From: Gammaproteobacteria bacterium
GTDB taxonomy: Bacteria > Pseudomonadota > Gammaproteobacteria > Pseudomonadales > Pseudohongiellaceae
Reading direction: 5' to 3'
NCBI GenBank assembly: GCA_029244985.1
Contig: JAQWQD010000027.1
Span: 155,053-219,052, forward strand
Length of the DNA stretch: 64,000 nucleotides
Shown piece after piece: positions 59,001 through 64,000 of the stretch; position 1 is the first letter of the stretch; each line of letters starts with the position of its first letter. Both the position numbers and the translations under genes were made by a program. The notes beneath the pieces were generated by a model, which ran no database searches, was not told where the DNA came from, and worked only from the letters and a program-made list of their open reading frames with translations.

Positions 59001-59034
59001 TGCCGCAGACGAGCGTGGATTGGGGTCTGCGGCA
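59001..59034 (+). other. Hairpin in the groESL mRNA leader
   Basis: TGCCGCAGAC (59001-59010) and GTCTGCGGCA (59025-59034) form a perfect GC-rich 10-bp stem with a 14-base loop, just after the predicted sigma-32 start and about 100 bases before groES. It has no T-tract. It may stabilise the transcript's 5' end or act in attenuation; it does not cover the ribosome site as a thermometer would. Confidence 0.6.
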
Positions 59035-59136
59035 ACAGTTTGGTGAATTGAGGATGGTCATTTTAGTCACCGGGCTAGAGTGGTCAGTTTTGTTTCAGTT
59101 CTGTTAATCAAAGTTATTGATTTGGGAGACATAAGA

Positions 59137-59427
59137 ATGAATATCCGGCCTTTGCAAGATCGAGTAGTAGTGCGACGCATGGAAGAAGAGACAACAACGG
59201 CAGGAGGAATTGTTCTGCCAGGTTCGGCCACTGAGAAACCAGCGCAAGGAGAAGTAGTTGCGGTGGGTTCAGGAAAGCGCCATGAAAGTGGTGAAACGCA
59301 GCCTGTTGATGTCAAGGTAGGCGACGTCGTTGTATTTGGTAAGTACTCCAGTAATACCGTGAAAATTGGTGATGAGGAATTACTAATTTTAAATGAAAGT
59401 GAAATTTTTGGTGTTATCGAGTCCTAG
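59137..59427 (+). CDS. groES: Co-chaperonin GroES
   Basis: Seven-subunit lid of the GroEL folding chamber. From ATG 59137 it has 96 residues, starts [14 protein letters not shown], has the mobile loop [16 protein letters not shown] and ends [14 protein letters not shown] lies nine bases upstream. An in-frame start 57 bases upstream would add an atypical extension. groEL follows after 65 bp. Confidence 0.98.
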   Translation: MNIRPLQDRVVVRRMEEETTTAGGIVLPGSATEKPAQGEVVAVGSGKRHESGETQPVDVKVGDVVVFGKYSSNTVKIGDEELLILNESEIFGVIES

Positions 59428-59489
59428 CAATAAAAGAAGCAGACTCTTTAATTCAACTCTAATTATCATTTAGACAAGATAGGACATGA

Positions 59490-61136
<1,647 letters not shown>

Positions 61137-61177
61137 ATGCCTGCCTAGTGGTTGGTATTACTGACAACCGGAAGATT

Positions 61178-61215
61178 AAAAAAGCGATTTCAGGTAACTG
61201 GAATCGCTTTTTTTT
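61178..61215 (+). terminator. Intrinsic terminator of groES-groEL
   Basis: GCGATTTCAG pairs with CTGGAATCGC (one G-T wobble) across a GTAA tetraloop, flanked by an A-run and a run of eight T. It lies about 45 bases after the groEL stop and, by symmetry, may also serve the convergent PuuD-like gene. Confidence 0.9.
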
Positions 61216-61251
61216 ATAGAATGAGATAGGTATCTCAGACTCTGCCGTTTA

Positions 61252-61926
61252 CTATAAAAGCTCAATGATGAGCAAGAGTGCCACCATTAAGCCAATGCCG
61301 CAGTGAATGACGCCAACAACGCTAGTCATCGGCCCTGTTTTTCCTTTCATGCCATTAAGCTGCAAAGCCGCCACGATGCCTATAGTTAAGATCATGGCTA
61401 AGGTGCTTGTACCGCCTTCAGATGACATTGGGATGCGACCGATTCCGGTTAAATGAGCAGAGGCGCCCATAAAGAAAAGCATTGGCAAGGAGAACAACGT
61501 ATTGGTTCTTGAAGCCAAGCCAGCTTTCGCTAGGGCTCCAGCGGCTTCGGGCATTGCTTCGCCTCCGCTCAAAACCTGGTCAGTTGAAGCAATCACAATC
61601 TTTTGGTTCGGCCAAATTATAAGCCATACATTGAGGAACATAAGAGTCCCCAAGAGCATGCCGATAACAATGTAGTAGTTGATTGCGCCGCCGAGGTAGG
61701 CAGCCAGTATCACCCCAGAAAGAAAAGTAAACAATGCCCCATAGCGGAACCACCATAAGGCCCTGGGCACTAACTTAGATATTGCGGCTGATTTTGCCGA
61801 AGCGTCAGTCTCCTTGAAATATTCAGTTTGAACAAAGTTAAAATAGTAAAGTAGTCCTATCCATGTCACACCAGCAAAGAAGTGTATCCAGCGGAAAAGG
61901 TGGTTTAGAAGATCACTAAATTCCAT
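61252..61926 (-). CDS. PuuD-type urate hydroxylase membrane domain (Urate_ox_N), stand-alone
   Basis: A 224-residue membrane protein with six to seven predicted helices (about 10-32, 59-79, 83-105, 143-160, 174-190, 201-223). RWIHFFAGVTWIGLLYYFNFVQ and FLNVWLIIWPNQKIVI are characteristic of the N-terminal domain of the cytochrome-c-linked urate oxidase PuuD. The C-terminal CxxCH domain of PuuD is missing, and no purine catabolism gene is near, so urate oxidation is doubtful. Conserved His (H15, H158, H208) could bind haem or metal. It is convergent with groEL. Confidence 0.75.
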   Translation of the reverse strand: MEFSDLLNHLFRWIHFFAGVTWIGLLYYFNFVQTEYFKETDASAKSAAISKLVPRALWWFRYGALFTFLSGVILAAYLGGAINYYIVIGMLLGTLMFLNVWLIIWPNQKIVIASTDQVLSGGEAMPEAAGALAKAGLASRTNTLFSLPMLFFMGASAHLTGIGRIPMSSEGGTSTLAMILTIGIVAALQLNGMKGKTGPMTSVVGVIHCGIGLMVALLLIIELL

Positions 61927-61996
61927 TATTTAAGCCCCGATTTAGTTAGTTTTTGTTACCGTTAGGCCTGTATCGTCTGCCCACGGGTGAAGTTTA

Positions 61997-62011
61997 AGTG
62001 ATGTTATCACT
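61997..62011. promoter_or_regulatory. Small palindrome between the PuuD-like and coiled-coil genes
   Basis: AGTGAT and ATCACT are separated by GTT, a perfect 15-base dyad in the 152-bp divergent intergenic region. It could be an operator for either or both genes. No protein is assigned. Confidence 0.35.
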
Positions 62012-62078
62012 CGTCCAATATCAGTTCTATCTGCGGTCAGGGATGGCACGTGATACGTATTTTTAGGATAATACCGAA

Positions 62079-62900
62079 ATGAATGATCATAACGACCCGA
62101 ATGATGGCTTAAAAGACATCCCACCCATGGTCCCAGAGCGGGATGATGTGGACTCCCATTTGAGCGATAAGAGGGCGCAAAGCCAGGAGATCGTTCGTCC
62201 CAGCTATTACACGCAAAAAGTTAAAGTAAGCTCCTTACCAGTGCGTATTATGCTGACAATCCTGACACTTGTTGTGGGAGCTGGCGGCTATGGTGCCTAT
62301 CATTTTTATGAGATATATCAAACTGATCTAAGACAAGCCAATTTACGCATCGGAGATTTGGAAGTTAGACTCGCACTCGCTGGTGAATCCGCAGAAGAAA
62401 CTGACAATAATTTGATGGAGGACCTCAACAGAACAATCGAACAGTATGATTTGCTTTGGGCTAATTGGCGTGCCAACAATAGCCAATTCGATGATATTCA
62501 GGGGGAAATGGCGCGGCTTAAATTAACGAATGAGGGCCAAGACGAAATAGCCACGGCAAATAGCCAGTCTATTTCTGCTACGAACCAATCGATAATGGAA
62601 AATGAGGCCCAGTTAAATAGCCTGAGTAATGACTACGATCAATTAGTGCAGTCAGTTTCGAGCTTGAATTCCAATATGGGTGAGCTTGGGACAATGCGCG
62701 GTGATTTGGACTCTATTAGGCAGTCATTAAACAGTGGTGATAGCACTGTACTAGGTCTGGTTGGTAGATTGGAATACATTGAGCAATCCATGGAATCTGT
62801 TAACGCCCATAGACTACAAATAAACGAAAGCTTATTTCGTTTACAGGAAAGTATTGAAACCCTGCAACGATCTGCGGGTGTCCCCAGCAGCGGTATTTAG
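62079..62900 (+). CDS. Hypothetical inner-membrane protein with periplasmic coiled coil
   Basis: A 273-residue protein I do not recognise. The N-terminus (1-50) is hydrophilic and Asp-rich, one membrane helix spans about 55-76, and the rest (about 80-265) is a long Gln/Asn/Ser-rich helical region with heptad-like spacing, probably periplasmic if the N-terminus is inside. No enzymatic motif is seen. AGGATA lies nine bases before the ATG. It is divergent from the PuuD-like gene and its stop overlaps by four bases that of the convergent enoyl-CoA hydratase. A structural or envelope-spanning role is a guess. Confidence 0.75.
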   Translation: MNDHNDPNDGLKDIPPMVPERDDVDSHLSDKRAQSQEIVRPSYYTQKVKVSSLPVRIMLTILTLVVGAGGYGAYHFYEIYQTDLRQANLRIGDLEVRLALAGESAEETDNNLMEDLNRTIEQYDLLWANWRANNSQFDDIQGEMARLKLTNEGQDEIATANSQSISATNQSIMENEAQLNSLSNDYDQLVQSVSSLNSNMGELGTMRGDLDSIRQSLNSGDSTVLGLVGRLEYIEQSMESVNAHRLQINESLFRLQESIETLQRSAGVPSSGI

Positions 62901-63691
62901 CCGCCAGTGAAAACAGGACTGCGTTTTTCTATAAATGCAGTTACGCCCTCTTTAAAATCTTCTCGTGAAGCGCAATCGGAGAAATATTCTGCTTCGGCTT
63001 GAAGTTGGGACTCAAATTCACTCTCTAATGAGCGATAAAAGAGCGCTTTAGTATTGCCATAAACATGCGTTGGCCCATTAGCAAGTCGAGTGGTGAGTTT
63101 GTCAGTTTCCTCATCCAGTTCGGCATCCGGTACTACAAAATTTATCATGCCCATGTCTTTTGCGGCCTGGGCATCAAAACGATCTCCAAGTAAGGCGATC
63201 TCCATTGCTTTTTTAATACCAACCGCTCTGGGCAAGTGAAATGAAGAAGAACCGTCAGGGCTTGTACCAATTTTGCAGTACGCTAAAGTAAAGAAAGCAT
63301 CTTCTGCAGCAATGACAAGATCACAGGCGAGCGCGATTGAAACTCCAGCCCCAGCTGCAGCGCCTCGGCAACTGGCCACGATTGGTTTGGGCATCCGTCG
63401 CATTGCGAACATAATCGGATGTAGATCATGGATTCTCAGCATGAATTCTTTTTTAATTTCTTCTGGTGATTTCTTGATTGAATCACCCATGCCTTTCACA
63501 TCTCCACCTGCCATGAAATGATCCCCGGCGCCTTTCAGTAGTACACAACGGACTGAATTATCTCGCTCAACGTCGTGGAGCACATCGGTCAATTCTTTGC
63601 GCATTTCCATGCTGAGTGCATTACGCGCTTCAGGGCGATTCATTGTAAGCGTAGCGATTCCATTTTCATTGCTGACTTCGAGGTGTGACAT
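62897..63691 (-). CDS. Enoyl-CoA hydratase/isomerase family protein
   Basis: A 264-residue crotonase-fold enzyme. The oxyanion-hole segments HFMAGGDVKGM and RGAAAGAGVSIALACDLVIA are clear, as are LGDRFDAQAA and GMINFVV. In TSPDGSSS the position of the first catalytic Glu of typical hydratases is not obvious, so hydratase, isomerase or another crotonase reaction is possible. It probably acts in fatty-acid or branched-chain acyl-CoA breakdown. No beta-oxidation partners are nearby. Confidence 0.9.
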   Translation of the reverse strand: MSHLEVSNENGIATLTMNRPEARNALSMEMRKELTDVLHDVERDNSVRCVLLKGAGDHFMAGGDVKGMGDSIKKSPEEIKKEFMLRIHDLHPIMFAMRRMPKPIVASCRGAAAGAGVSIALACDLVIAAEDAFFTLAYCKIGTSPDGSSSFHLPRAVGIKKAMEIALLGDRFDAQAAKDMGMINFVVPDAELDEETDKLTTRLANGPTHVYGNTKALFYRSLESEFESQLQAEAEYFSDCASREDFKEGVTAFIEKRSPVFTGG

Positions 63692-63776
63692 GATTATTTC
63701 CTACACATTAATTTAGATGTTGGTGACTCGCTAAGTATAACTTCTGCAGCATTGTATCTCACATACAATCAGTCGC

Positions 63777-63804
63777 TTGGCAAACACTAATGTTTAGGTA
63801 TAAT
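63777..63804 (+). promoter_or_regulatory. Strong promoter of the tRNA-Leu gene
   Basis: TTGGCA (63777-63782), 16-base spacer and a perfect TATAAT (63799-63804), followed by the GC-rich discriminator acgcgccc typical of stringently controlled stable-RNA promoters. The predicted start near 63811 is about 36 bases before the mature tRNA. Confidence 0.85.
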
Positions 63805-63846
63805 ACGCGCCCTCTTTGGTGCTAAATGCACTTGTTGACTACCTAT

Positions 63847-63931
63847 GCGGACGTGGCGGAATTGGTAGACGCGCTAGATTTAGGTTCTAGTATCGCAAGG
63901 TGTGAGAGTTCAAGTCTCTCCGTCCGCACCA
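63847..63931 (+). tRNA. tRNA-Leu, anticodon UAG
   Basis: An 85-nt class II tRNA with a long variable arm. Acceptor GCGGACG pairs with CGTCCGC; the anticodon stem CTAGA/TCTAG frames the loop TTTAGGT (anticodon TAG); the T arm reads GAGAGTTCAAGTCTCTC. The CCA end is encoded. Reads CUN leucine codons. Confidence 0.97.
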
Positions 63932-64000
63932 TTCACTCCAGTAAGTCTCTGAAATCCCTGAAGTCTCTCCAGAACAGGGGTCAAAGTAGACAATGGGGTA

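Noticed and set aside
58877..59136. CIRCE element before groES
   Set aside because: No TTAGCACTC-N9-GAGTGCTAA dyad is seen; the hairpin at 59001-59034 has different arms, and a sigma-32 promoter is present instead.

Overview
The window is a stretch of core chromosome from a Gammaproteobacterium, by eye about 40-43 % GC. Several things point to that class. The division and cell wall (dcw) cluster is in the E. coli order, mraZ to ftsZ, then lpxC and secA. An LpoA, a DiaA-like SIS protein, a DolP-like BON lipoprotein, SspA/SspB with a ClpX-binding tail, ZapG, ZapE, AmpD/AmpG, YacG and FxsA are all present. The wider order (hisD, DegS/AlgW, cysDN, zapE, rplM-rpsI, petABC, sspAB, dolP, diaA, lpoA, rsmI, rnpB, dcw) resembles, as I remember it, that of Pseudomonas. 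A complete cytochrome bc1 module and an aceEF pyruvate dehydrogenase indicate respiratory metabolism. I cannot name the genus. I see no prophage, insertion sequence, CRISPR array or obvious genomic island.

Layout. 1-6.4 kb: the 3' part of hisD, a convergent DegS/AlgW-type protease, a NIF3 protein, sulfate activation (cysD, cysNC) and zapG. 6.6-12.8 kb: zapE, the ribosomal proteins L13 and S9, then a bc1 complex whose cytochrome b and c1 are one fused polyprotein, then sspA-sspB. 12.8-17.6 kb: envelope genes dolP, diaA and lpoA (yraN is absent), rsmI and the RNase P RNA. 17.7-40 kb: the dcw cluster with a clear promoter and a 10-bp-periodic MraZ operator, lpxC, an M23 peptidase and secA. 40-48.8 kb: argJ, a Nudix-ThiE fusion, yacG-coaE-pilD, a pilin (pilB and pilC absent), an orphan cytochrome c, a secreted HNH nuclease in an operon with nadC and a retropepsin, and ampD. 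49-55.5 kb: aceE-aceF behind a palindrome-rich upstream region, then a BtuCD/FecCD-type importer. 55.9-64 kb: yajQ, ampG, an alkyltransferase-like protein, fxsA, groES-groEL behind a sigma-32 promoter and a leader hairpin, a PuuD-type membrane domain, an orphan coiled-coil membrane protein, an enoyl-CoA hydratase and tRNA-Leu(UAG).

How the genes work together. Most of the window makes and divides the cell envelope: lipid II synthesis (murC-G, mraY, ddlB), divisome assembly (ftsL/I/W/Q/A/Z, zapE, zapG), synthase activation (lpoA), lipid A (lpxC), export (secA) and wall recycling (ampD, ampG). Proteostasis is covered by DegS, SspB and GroESL, and respiration by PetABC and AceEF.

I found no convincing wholly new multi-gene system. 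The points most worth a second look are the petBC fusion with an atypical Rieske cluster motif and an EF-hand-like loop in c1, the secreted HNH nuclease, the stand-alone PuuD membrane domain beside an unknown coiled-coil protein, and the regulatory architecture upstream of mraZ, aceE and groES.
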